NCBI RefSeq assembly: GCF_003573695.1
Contig: NW_020621603.1
Span: forward strand, 19,455,116 to 19,519,115
Length of the DNA stretch: 64,000 nt
Source: Papaver somniferum
Taxonomy: Eukaryota > Streptophyta > Magnoliopsida > Ranunculales > Papaveraceae
Direction: 5' to 3'
Every line of letters begins with the position of its first letter. The stretch's first letter is position 1. Shown here piece after piece: positions 12,037 to 22,624 of the stretch. The notes beneath the pieces were generated by a model that saw only the letters and a program-made list of their open reading frames with translations, was not told the origin of the DNA and did not search any database. Both the position numbers and the translations under genes were made by a program.

Positions 12037-12962
12037 GGGCGAACCTTTATGGCGTACACCCTAGTTCGCGAATAAAATTTCGCAAGAGGCAAATGTAAGA
12101 CCTAAAGTACGTCATATAAGGGGGTACCTGTTGCATGGCTCAGGGAAAGGCTACACCCACCGGAACCTGAGTCATGGAGATTTGGGGTCAATAAAGCCCA
12201 TCCGGGAGAGGCACCTTGGATTCTCAGCTTAAGCATATGACTTAGGTTGGGACTAAGGTAATAAGGACTCTCCCAAGGAGTGCAGAATCTGATCAAGGCG
12301 CCGAGGTACACGGTTGAGTCAAGAGTGCCAGGGGGTCTGGAGCGTACCTTGCCATTCTTGACAAGTCTTGGCTTATACTGCACTCGGCCCGAAGAAAACC
12401 CCACTTAGGGTGCAGTCTCGTAACCATAAACCCTATAGGTAAAAGGGATAAGAGGCTGCGAAAACAACTGGTTGTTGTTAAGACTGGATGGGAGGATAAC
12501 CTTGTATGGTAGAAGTACGCCTCCTTGAAGGGGCAACCAGGGGGAGATAAGGGCGGCACCCTCCATTAGGGAGCTGATAAGTGTCTTAAGACGCAAATGT
12601 CATGAGGCTTTTTACTCGCAAGGGTATTAAGGCTTGTCATATTTGTGCACAATCCTGAAGAGGCAATAATACAAAAGAAAAGATAAGACGAGATCAATGG
12701 GTTTTCGCATGAAAGTGCGAAGACGTCCTGCGATTTCGTCGCAAGACGGCAATGTCATGGGGCTTTATTTTCGCAAGAATATTTAGGCCTGTCATATTGT
12801 CGCAACATTCCTGAAGAGGCCATAATACAAAAGAAAAAGTTAAGGCAAGATCAATGGGTTTTTGCATGAAAGTGCAAGGACGTCCTGCGATTTTGTCGCA
12901 ATGACAAGAGGTGGCATAATAAGACCTTTAATTAGGAAGGCAAAATAAGACCACATGACAAA
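12037..12962 (+). repeat. 0.93-kb non-coding block shared with TE-C
   Basis: This block matches 49422-50353 in TE-C closely over its whole length, beginning CCTTTATGGCGTACACCCTA and ending near AAGGCAAAATAAGACCACAT. It holds a 154-bp tandem duplication (about 12596-12745 and 12748-12902) also present in TE-C. Its base composition is more GC-rich than its surroundings. Minus-strand frames over it (12102-12404 and others) do not resemble known proteins and are not kept cleanly in TE-C. It looks like a cis-acting or structured RNA region rather than a gene. Confidence 0.8.
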
Positions 12963-13333
12963 ACAAAATATTTATAAGTATTCATAACAGATCATTTTCG
13001 CAAGAAAGATAATGAGAGGCAAGTATGGGAATCAGTAAACAAGAGGCATTATCTTTCTCGCCAGCAAAATACTAAAAGAAAATTAATTCCAAAGTTGGTT
13101 GAAGAATATTATTCGCAAGAAATAATAAAGATGAAACAATTCAAGAAGATAGAACTAGATAAGAAGCTCATGCTTCAGTATTAATTCCAGTAGAAGGAGA
13201 CATGGACGCTCTTCGCCAATGTTCTCATTATCGCCAACCTTTTCTTCATTTCGATTCTGTCTTCACCAACAATAATTCCTTTGAGAGGACTTCTTTTTCG
13301 CCGCCACCTTGATTATCGCCAGCAATTACTTCT
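12963..13333. other. TE-B spacer, nothing recognised
   Basis: AT-rich sequence between the shared block and the antisense gene. I see no ORF or repeat of note. Confidence 0.5.
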
Positions 13334-15182
13334 TTAGAAGAGATTTCTTTTTCGTTTCATCTTGATTAGCACCAGCAGTTGCTTCCTTAGAAGGGATCTC
13401 TTCTCTTCTTCCAAAAGACTATTCTCTCCACCACTTTCATAATCATAATCACTGTCAGCAGGACGAGGAATTTCATCATCATCTACTTCCAAAGGTTCGA
13501 TTGATGTAGGAGGAAGAGATTTGGACAATAAAATATCATTCACAAGACTTCAGCCCGGAGATGAACTTGACGAAGAAGTGCTCTCTGATGATTCCTATCT
13601 TGAATATCCTTAAAGTAAGCAAGATAATCAAGTCTTCTTTCTGCTCGGTCGAGAACCAGTAAGGACAGAGACGAGTAGTGCATTTTCTTTGCGAATTTTG
13701 GCATATTTAGCCTCCAAAACAGAAATGGAGGAATGAAGATTTTTCTCAGACTCTGCGAAAAGTAGAATACAAAATTTCAGTAAGATGAAGAACTCAAAAA
13801 GATGACAAAGAAAAGATAGTTAAGGCAGTCAAACTATTATGACTACCTTCCTTTTGCGAAATAAGGTGTTGAATCAAGGTCAGACAACTATTCTCCCAAC
13901 GGTCCATCGCATCATCAAATTTATCTCCAACTAAACCTTTAAGTCGAGACTGAAGATTTTTCTCTTTAGAAATAAGAAAGGCATTTTTCTTCGCAAGAAA
14001 ATAAGATTCTTCTAATTTGGAATATTGTTCTTTAAGTTGGTTCGCCTTTACACTTAAAGCTATTCTACCTTGAATGAGTGTATCTCTTTCAGCGATAGAT
14101 GACTCTGTTACTTCTTTAAGTTCATTTCTCAAAGAGCGAAGAGATTGTTCTTGGTCATCACATACTTTCTGAAGGATGCTAAGTTGTTGCGAAGATATCG
14201 CCATCTTGTTTAAACAAATTCGCTTCTCTTGAGATAGAGTTTTATTCTCATCTGATAAAGATTCCATCCCTAGATTAGCTTTAGTTAAAGAATAAGAGAG
14301 GCGAGATATTTCATTACTTAATAAATCTTGCCTCCGAACTAATTGGGTATTTTCATTGGTAAGATTATTTATATGATCAACAGAGTATGAATAGAGGTTA
14401 TCTAATTGGTTATATTGATCCGTCAAAATCTCTTTATCAACACGGGCTTCTTCAACAGCAGATTCAAATTGATATCTCTCCATTATTCGTTTCTGGTTTA
14501 AGGCTTAACATGCGAAAGAGGGATTTCAAGGATAATTAAATATGGAAAGGATAAAATCATTAGAAAGGCAAATTGAAGACACAGATAAGGAAATCATACC
14601 TCTCAGTTCATCATTCTTCTTGCGAAGATTGTCGCGATCCAGCGAAACATTCTGGAGCTTTTGATTTTCGAGACGAAGAGCATTACACTCTTTTTCCAAA
14701 GCTGTTTGCGAAGCAGCTCTGTCAGAGCCAAAATACTTACTCAGAATTTCGCAAATACCAGACTTGACAGGATCAATGGGAGACTTCTTGCCATCATCCA
14801 GGACCTCAGACAAAACTTTGAAAGCAATATCTATTCCTTCCACTTTCTTTCGAAAAAGGAAGAGGCTCAGGTAGAGAACTGGCAATGATAGAAGGTTGGA
14901 AACATTATCAATAGGAGAAAGAAGTTTCATTCACAGAAGGATTAATAAGGGGGGTTTCAATCATTGAAAGGTCAGTTGAGAAAATAAAATCTGAGGCAAC
15001 CTTTTCGCGAATTGGAGATAATGGTTTAACTTGCGAAGATGTCGCAGGAGATTTTGAAGAGATAAGTAAGTGGAATGGAACAGAGGTTTCAACGGTTTTG
15101 AGGTGGCGAGATTTCTTGAGAGGTTTATTGGCATCCTTATCACCCTGCGAATTACAATCCAGATAAGAAACAGAGGCAACAA
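13334..15182 (-). pseudogene. TE-B antisense coiled-coil gene
   Basis: On the strand opposite to TE-B pol, several exons can be followed: a 5' part around 15120-14935, then 14930-14600, 14483-13850 and 13755-13334. The third reads as a long coiled coil rich in L, E, K and Q (for example SRLSYSLTKANLGMESLSDE). Splice donors are visible after AGAG (GTATGA, near 14598) and after GGAAG (GTAGTC, near 13848), with an acceptor ending TTCGCAG near 13756. The last part is acidic (EPLEVDDDEIPRPADSDYDY). Stops and a frameshift break it. Tat-lineage elements are known to carry an antisense gene between integrase and the 3' LTR, often with a C-terminal coiled coil. I see no N-terminal PMD here. Confidence 0.65.
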
Positions 15183-15867
15183 TATTGTTATTAGAAAGAA
15201 TAGTGTTTCTTACTACCTTCTGATTCGCAGACTTTCTTTTGTTTACAACAATCTTATGCTGCGATCTGGGAATATTAGGGTTCTGAACCGTAAATTTGGT
15301 GTTAGAGGCGTTTTTGCTGAAATAACAACAGTATGGGAATCACATAAATATCATCATCAAATAAGGCAGTAAGCAAGATCAATTTCAGCAAAACCCATAA
15401 GAAAGAAAAAAGAAAACTAACCTCGATGAATCCATGGAAAACACCAGCAGGAAGAGTAATTCGTAAAAATTAAAAAGGAAGAAAGTTACGAACAGTGAAG
15501 ATCTACAGAGGGAACAGTATGAAGATGAAGAAGAAATTAAAAAGATTAATAGAAGAAGAAAGAAGAAAAAGTTGCAATGGCAGAATTTATGGAAGAACAA
15601 TAGAGTTGCAGAGATGAGAGAGTAAAAAGAGAAGAGAAATTAAAAAGAAAATGGAAAGAAGAGTAAGAAGAATATATAGAGAAGATTTTTTACTTGAAGA
15701 AATAAACACCATTAATACGAAAAGACGTGAGCGATTGAAAAGCAGCGGTTACAGAAGACGTGTCAAGAAATAGATGGAAGAAAGCATACGTGTGATAAAT
15801 GCAGAATATGAAGAGATGGACAGCTGCGGCATTTCTCATATCGTTCTCTACTTCGCAGAGAAGATAT
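15183..15867. other. TE-B 3' spacer / antisense leader
   Basis: AT-rich, with a CT-rich minus strand around 15400-15690 that could be the 5' leader of the antisense coiled-coil gene. No supported ORF. Confidence 0.4.
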
Positions 15868-15881
15868 GAGAAGAGGCAAGA
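15868..15881 (+). other. Polypurine tract of TE-B
   Basis: GAGAAGAGGCAAGA lies directly before the 3' LTR and would prime plus-strand DNA synthesis. TE-C has AAAAAAGAGGCAAGA in the same place. Confidence 0.75.
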
Positions 15882-16351
15882 TGTAGGATCAGAATCTCGC
15901 AGCAATAATGCCTCAGCGAAATTATTAACAACACAACACAACAGTGTCGCAGAACAATTTCAAAAAGGACATAATAAACGACGTCAGCTAAATCATGAGA
16001 AAAATATGATGGTCCTGCGAATATTAGAGAGTTTGCGAGATTAACATTTGTAAGGTTGCGAAAATGTCGCAAGCCATATCCTAAAATAAAGGACAGATTA
16101 GCTGTCATCCACTATGTAATTCCCTATAAATAGTCGTTCAGTTGTAAAGGAAAGGAGAGAGATATTTTCTGAGTGAGAAGCAAGTAAATAGGAGAGAGAA
16201 AATCTAGAGCAGTGGTTATTCTTGATTCCTTTATCTTCTCTTGTAAGATTGTTCAAAGATTCATCAATAAAATTAAGATTGTTAATCTAAAATGAGTTGA
16301 ATGTTAATGAAATCTTGTGAGGGGTGTAGTGTAGGATTTCCTGCAACTACA
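15882..16351 (+). repeat. 3' LTR of TE-B
   Basis: 470 bp, TGTAGGATCAGAAT to CCTGCAACTACA, with one TATA box at 16125-16132. It matches the 5' LTR apart from that copy's internal duplication and scattered substitutions. Confidence 0.92.
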
Positions 16352-16766
16352 TTTGCTCCCAATCTACGAAGAACCGCCTGAATCTATACACGGTATCTCA
16401 ACATAGTCAGGGAACAGTGAGTGTCACCGACATCCTGAAGGCGTTAATGCTCTCAATCTACGGAGAACCTCCTAATCGTTCTTCTATGTGGAGGTGGGTC
16501 TCTCTCCTACAGTCAGGAAACAGTGAGCGTCACCGACGTCCTGAAGGCGTTAAGCTCTTAATATACGGAGAACCGCCCAATTATGTTATTCTACATAGAG
16601 GTCATGATGAAATGCCAGGGATCGAATCGCTCAGCTAGTGGGGCTTTTCGAAAACATATTCATCATGGCTTCGTAAAATATGAATCGTTGCGTGCCTGAA
16701 AGCCGTGTCAAAAACATGCCTCATGATTTTACGGTTTTTCCCTTTGTTGAAAATCCACCATAAACA

Positions 16767-16780
16767 TTAATTCCCCTGCT
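16767..16780 (-). other. Polypurine tract of TE-A
   Basis: On the minus strand AGCAGGGGAATTAA abuts the 3' LTR start (TGTTTATGG). Position and composition fit a polypurine tract and fix the element's orientation. Confidence 0.7.
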
Positions 16781-17081
16781 TAGTGAGGGACAGTCATGTT
16801 CCGCAGTAAGCATTAAATGGTGATTTTCAGTCGATGAGATCGGTGGTTGAACTCAGTCATACAAAGATAGTCTCAGAATCCTCGATTTGCTCCAATGGTG
16901 TCATGTACGAACAAACACGCAGATAAGGACCCTGATAGAAAGATAGAGTGTCATCTCGTAAGCGTGGAGAGATGAGGCACTGCTGATTTGGGCTAAGCCT
17001 AGTTATGGCCGGTTTATGATTTACGGGCCCGAGCCCAAAAAGAGGAAACCCATGTGTTTTAGGTTTTTGGAAATAAAATAA
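16781..17081. other. TE-A spacer between polypurine tract and antisense promoter
   Basis: No ORF of note. It would form the upstream region of the plus-strand PMD gene. Confidence 0.4.
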
Positions 17082-17223
17082 TATAAAAGGGGAGCCTCCC
17101 CAAAAAAAAAAAAATTGTTGACCGACCGAGCATCTTCATCCCTTCACCATAGCAGCAGGAAAGGAAGAAAAGTTGCCGGAATTCAGCGCCGACCGTACTC
17201 CGGCCAAGTTTCGGCGCCGACAG
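17082..17223 (+). promoter_or_regulatory. Promoter and first leader exon of the PMD gene
   Basis: TATAAAA at 17082-17088 is followed by a probable leader exon ending GGCGCCGACAG with a GTAAGC donor at 17224. A matching acceptor TTTGCAG ends at 17991, and a second leader exon ends AAATAG with donor GTAAGA at 18059. An acceptor GTCGCAG near 18164 then leads to the ATG at 18178. The gene therefore seems to have a promoter and spliced leader of its own inside the retroelement. Splice calls are by eye. Confidence 0.5.
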
Positions 17224-18177
17224 GTAAGCTTGCGTTTTTTTTTTATTTTTTTTTTGTTGTATGTTTCATGATTCATGAGTTCATAAAACCAAAAATCCCA
17301 TAGTTGCAAGCATATGTAGGATTTATGAAGAATTTTTGGAAACGTATACATGCCCGTTCTTTCGTTAGTTCAAGGAATGAGCAAAAATCCCTAATATGGA
17401 AGAGATACAAATTTTTGAATAGACATGGTCTAATTGCAGTAGCAAAAGTTTTGTTTATTAGGTTTCATGAAAACCCAAAATTGTTTTCGAAGCATGAATT
17501 TTCACAAATATTTTTAGGAACGTATGTTCGTTCATTCGTATTAAAAGTAGCAAATAATGATTCTTAGGGTTAGACGAATTTTTGAAAAGACCTGGAGTTC
17601 ATGATAAAAATTGTTTATGAACTTTCAAAATTTTATTTAGAATATGTGGACCTTTGCAAAAATAGAAAAGACCCTCGTTCCATAGACGAATGCTCGACTG
17701 AGCAAATAAGTTTTTTTATATATATATTTACGTGAGTTATTCAGCTCACGATTTTTTTTAAATACGTGACTTATTCACGTTTTTATTAAAGAAAAATCAA
17801 GTTTTGATTTATGAAAAATTATTAAAAGCAAACAATGTTTCTATGAGTTAATGAAGTGTATGTATGAGTTTATAATGTATGTACACGTAAAAATCAGCGA
17901 ATGTCCACATGGAAGGTTATGTGAATTATTCATAGTTTCGTGAAAAGCCGATGTTGACTTTAAATAATACGTTTTTTGCTTGGCTTTGCAGGTTTGAAAG
18001 AACGAGAAAGTTTTGGGGTTTTACGCTGTTATCACTAAGTTCGTGAAATCGTAAATAGGTAAGAGTTAAGGATTACCATTTTTGTAGACATTGATGTGAG
18101 CATCATAGTTGTATTGTTACTTTAATTCCATTGTGTTGATGAAATTCGTGTATGGATGTCGCAGCAACTTTGGAAAA

Positions 18178-21100
18178 ATGACTCAGTCCCGTAGCGCTTC
18201 TGAAGACGATATTTCTTCTAGAGAGGATGTTTCCACAGACGAATCTTCCAGAGATGATGGTTCCTCCAGAAATGATGATTATGAGATCTCTAAGGAGAAA
18301 TAGGAAAATCCCAAAACTAAGAACATTCCAACTGCTGAGGACAAATTCTTTGTGTATCTGTATAGACCCGAAAAGCGTCCCTTAGGCTCTTCGTTTCGGC
18401 TGCTCATAAATCCCAGGAGTACTACTCAGAATAAGTTGGTGTCTCCCCAAGCAATTACTCGGATTTGTTTGCAAGGGAAACACTTTTTGGATTCTCATGT
18501 GGAACTCAAGCTTTCTCGAAATCCTCTGACACACTTCTCTGGACGGGCGAGACACATGCTGGGTCATAGCCGAGTAAGGGCCATGTTGGATCGTTCCCAG
18601 GTGACACGATCCGTTCAAGCTACGGGAGATTTAATCATCAATCATGATATACCATGTATGGTGGCTTTGCTTGCTCGTTGGTGCGTTCCTACTCATACCT
18701 TCATATGCAGATGGGGAGAATTCATTGTTACTTTAGAAGATGTAGTCGCTTTGTTGCATTTTCCAGTTACCGGTAATTTCCCTGAGGAGCTCTCAGCAGA
18801 TGAGAAGGAGATATCCAACATATTGGAGGCTAAGATGCATGAACTCAACGAGCCGCCCAAGTTTCTCTATGCTCAATAGTTGTCATATTGGTGGCCGAGA
18901 GATGGAACTCCTGAAAAACCTGCTGATAGTACTTTAACAATTGCCGCTTTCTTATGCTTGTGGCTCTCCAGGGACATTCTTTAAGATGGTGGGCATATGC
19001 TGAAGCCGTTTGTGATTCCATTCGCCATAAAGATGGCTAAAGGTGAGAAACTTCCAATTGGTAGTCTATTCTTGGGTTCACTGTTCGCCAATTTAGACTC
19101 TTTAGTTATAGACTCCAGCGTCTCCAATGGATTTATCAAATTGAAACATATGCCAATACTATGTTCCTCCAAGCATTGATGTGAGAGCATCTTGAGAGTT
19201 ATGCTCCGATTCCTCGTAGCGTCTTGCAAAGACCCAAGGTTGATACTCGTCATGCTTTCCTCGAGACAAATAATGCCAGGATCATGCGTTGGTCTACCAA
19301 GCAGCCACAATATAAGATATGCATTACTGACGTTTTGGACATTGAATCTGAGTTCAATTTTCTCCCTTGGGTATTGGTCCCTGATCTCTTCTCGCAACTG
19401 ATCACTTTTAATACAGCTGAGGAAAATGTCACGTTGAAGACTGGTACTAATTTGAATGATGGAGAGATATCTTTCTTATTGAGTTGCACTCCTGGCCACC
19501 TAGTATCAGTAATGCATGGAGAATTACGAGTAGAAGAATATAACATCGACAGGGCAGCTCGACAAATGGGCGTCGACCAGTGTGTCCCAGGTCACCGAAT
19601 GAACAAACCATCAGTCGAGTATCTGAAATCTAATTTAGATTGCACTCGTGTGGAGGGAAATGAGTATTTATTTCCATGCTCTGATCGTGCTAATTTTGTG
19701 ACTCCGGGTTACATAGACTTCTGGCGTCAATAGCTTGAGCGTTTGTATGCTTTTGTGATAGATGTTAAATCTCCAGCACAAGTTTTCCTTCCCTCGACTT
19801 TATTTCTGCTCGACAAAGGTTGAAATATCTTTCCCATGGTGACAAGAGGAAGACGTCTCCAGAATGCGCACAGGTAAGCTTTCTCATGATTTTGGCAAAA
19901 AATGTGATAGTTGCACTTTAATCACTCGTTAATTTTGTATAGGATGGTCGTGATGTGAGACCTCGAATCCGTGTATACTTCTCAGAACTCCAAGAAAGTC
20001 CCCAAGGCGGAGAGGGTAGGAGCAAAACATCTCATAGGATGATACCGAATGATGTGCAGTCTCCAGACGCTTCTTTGGTGAGTTGTTAGCACTTCCCTTA
20101 TCGTTGCGATTTTCTTGTCCATGTAATCAGGATCTTGAATATTGTTAATTTATTTCATAATTTTGCTCCATCGGTTATTGACGGTATTCATCTTTCCTCT
20201 ATATGGTCAATTCAGGAATCCAACACTGATAGAGAAGTCGATGTGAGTATCCCCTTGTGTAATTGATTATGGATTTTCCTCGATTGAAGTAATGACGATT
20301 ATTATTGACGTATCTAGGAGGAATTTGTCGTGGAGAGTTGACATGGTCATGCTACTTGTTCATCTTCGAATATCGGAGGAAAAGAGAACCTTCAAGAGTC
20401 GGAACCGAATGGAGATAACAATGCTACTAATGTTGATGACGACCATTCCAATCCTTCGGACGACTTGGGAAATCCTCAAGTATCTATCTTGTATTATCTT
20501 CATATAAGTATAATGTTGCTGATTTGTTGATAAATGAATGAGAATCCCAATGAATATATGAGAAATTTCGCCGAAATACGTCACCAGAAAATTCAGACCT
20601 CAGTTTTTTAGTTAAAACGCTGTAGAATCTTCATTCGACGTTGGATTTTCGCGATCTGCATATGTATCTTCAATACCAGGAAATTATCAAGCTTTATCAC
20701 AGCAGCTGTTTAAGTTTTGAGCATGTTTAGAGCCTGAAAAAGGCGAAACAGTAAACTTCCAGGAGACTTTCAGAACCTTTTCAGATTGTATGTTGTCCAA
20801 TGTTTTGGCCACATCTCCTTGCTCGTTCATCCGATTTTTATTTTGACATGTTGTATAGTACATCCATACAGAGAGAATGGTATATGACTCATTGCTCCCA
20901 GTTCATCGTTTCATACAGGACAGTGTAGAATTTCTTCAGATGTGCTTGCTTGAAAACGTATTTCATGACTTCTACGTTATTTGCTCATGCCTTGGAACTA
21001 TACGCCCGTCCGACTGATTCGGACGTAGTAATTCGGTGTTCCAACTTTTTACTGGACCTTTCTGATAGGCGAATTTCATGGCCCAACGTCCCTTTTCCTT

Positions 21101-22338
21101 CTTTTGCCAAAAACTGTTGGTAGAGGGATTCGAACCCCAGCAATACAACTCCCTGTAATCGCCTCTTCACCACTGAACTGCCGGTATGTTGTTATTAATA
21201 ATTTTATATTAATACATATATCAAATTCTTCATAGAACGGATCAAATACTCCCTAGTTTCCTTAAATTTATATATTTTAACTATTCCTACATGCCGAATT
21301 TTGTATCCCGAACTGATATCTCTGGAACGAATTATACACGTACGTATGTCGTTCCGATTTTGTGTCGAATCACGAACCGTTGATCAGACTTTTGACCGAA
21401 TTTGATTTTTATAAAAATGAATAACACACGTACGTTTGACGTTCCGTACGTATGCCGAATCACGAATTGCTAACTAGGTAGTAAAGAACTTAGATAGTGT
21501 TAGTTCACTTACGTGCTGGATTTATGATTGTGTTGGATTTCTTCTACGCTATTTCTCTAGTCCCATGTAATCTTCGCATTAGGTGCCAAATGCCGAAGTT
21601 GGGGATAATGGAACCAACAATGACGAATTGGGCAGTCCTGGAGCTGTTGATAACGAGACAACCATTTCTGCACTTCAAGGCCACGAGACGCTTGTTGTTG
21701 ATATTGTTGGAGAGACAGAAACACCAATGGTGACCGCTTCAGAAATAGAGGGAACCGTATTTGAAGATATTGTTCCATAAGAAATTGTGCCTATGATTGT
21801 TGAGGTTGCTTCAGTGATCGAGAAACGCATAATAGTACATGAATACTCCACAGCAGGGATTATTTGTGATCCTCCATTTGGTGTTTTACTCCCGTATCAC
21901 GTATTGGTTGGCGGATTCAGTGTTCCCACTGGGTATGCCAATATGTATGAGAAGTTATGGAAGATGTATGGCCATATTGTCGTTACAAGTGATCCTAAAC
22001 GCAACTACTTTTTGACAATGCAATTAGAAAATATACTGCGTGTCATAGATGATATTCGTACCAGGGCTAGAAGTGTTGTCACTCGAGATGTACTCTTTGA
22101 TTGGGAGTACAACTTGAAGAATGCTGAAGAGCTCGACTTTAATCTGAAGTGGCTTCGTCAAAAGGTTGATGCTATCAAGGAAGCAGTAGAAGGCAACGCA
22201 CCTTTTACCAGTGAGGCCGTGATAAACAAAATGGCTGAAGTTGCTGAGTTGACCAGGAAGCTGGAGTTGGAGAAAGCGGCTTTGCAAGTCTTGGAGAATG
22301 CTGAGAAGCAGAAATCGTACTTTGATGGCTTTCTTTAG
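18178..22338 (+). pseudogene. Antisense plant mobile domain (PMD) gene of TE-A
   Basis: The ATG at 18178 opens a serine- and aspartate-rich leader (SREDVSTDESSRDDGSSRND), then a PMD begins: RWGEFIVTLEDVVALLHFPV and the preceding ALLARWCVPTHTF are typical. PMDs occur in host proteins of the MAIN/MAIL type and in transposons. Breaks: in-frame stops at 18301, 18877 and near 18980, and a frameshift before 19224, where the domain resumes (about 19224-19733). Introns follow (donor 19874, acceptor 19942; donor 20078). The last exon, 21583-22338, has one stop at 21778 and ends in a coiled coil (LTRKLELEKAALQVLENAEK). Lying opposite gag and before the 3' LTR, it corresponds to the antisense gene of Tat-lineage elements. 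Not functional as a single protein in this copy. Confidence 0.75.
20990..21184 (-). mobile_element. tRNA-derived SINE-like sequence
   Basis: Read on the minus strand from 21184, there is an A-box-like CAGTTCAGTGG (complement of 21170-21180) and, 34 bp on, a perfect B box GGTTCGAATCC (complement of 21126-21136). The acceptor ends do not pair, so this is not a tRNA gene. The downstream body and end are uncertain and I could not fix a target duplication. It sits in an intron-like gap of the PMD gene. Confidence 0.45.
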
Positions 22339-22624
22339 TTTTCTTTCCATGATCTCTTGAACTTTGAACTTCTGAGAGATATGAGATTTTTTTTTTTTGG
22401 TTTTGAATTTCTGAGTGACTAAGGATTTTCTTTTGGATTTTGGGTTTGAAAGAGATGTTTCTTAAATAAACAACTTTTGATAAATTTTTGAATTCAAATA
22501 CTGGATGAAAGTATTGCAAAAGTTTTGGAGGACTTGAAATTACAGGTAAAAGAAAATCCTAAGGTGCAAACGTCAGATGTCTTGAGCGTTTGTCTTGGAC
22601 ATAAAACACCCAATGTTGAATGCT

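Larger units (their letters stand above)
7055..16351 (+). mobile_element. TE-B: Tat-type Ty3/gypsy element nested in TE-A
   Basis: The LTRs are 7055-7763 and 15882-16351, beginning TGTAGGATCAGAAT and ending CCTGCAACTACA. Flanks ATTGC (7050-7054) and TTTGC (16352-16356) form a 5-bp target duplication with one mismatch; the undisturbed TE-A LTR has ATTGC followed by TCTCAATC at the equivalent point near 28550. Order on the plus strand: LTR, primer site, protease remnant, RT, RNase H, integrase, a conserved non-coding block, an antisense coiled-coil gene, polypurine tract, LTR. gag is missing: the protease remnant begins within about 100 bp of the primer site. All coding parts are broken. Confidence 0.9.
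3857..16766 (-). repeat. 3' LTR of TE-A, interrupted by TE-B
   Basis: The LTR sequence is 3857-7054 plus 16352-16766, about 3.6 kb without the insert, and matches 25429-28962 throughout. A minus-strand TATA box lies at 4283-4290 (TATTTATA on the plus strand), giving a U3 of about 3.2 kb and a short R-U5. The LTR contains several blocks of tandem repeats, listed separately, which differ in copy number from the 5' LTR. Confidence 0.88.

Noticed and set aside
12102..12596. Minus-strand ORFs in the shared block, with a version at 49685-49990
   Set aside because: Frames shift between the two copies through small indels although nucleotide identity is high. That fits non-coding constraint better than protein.
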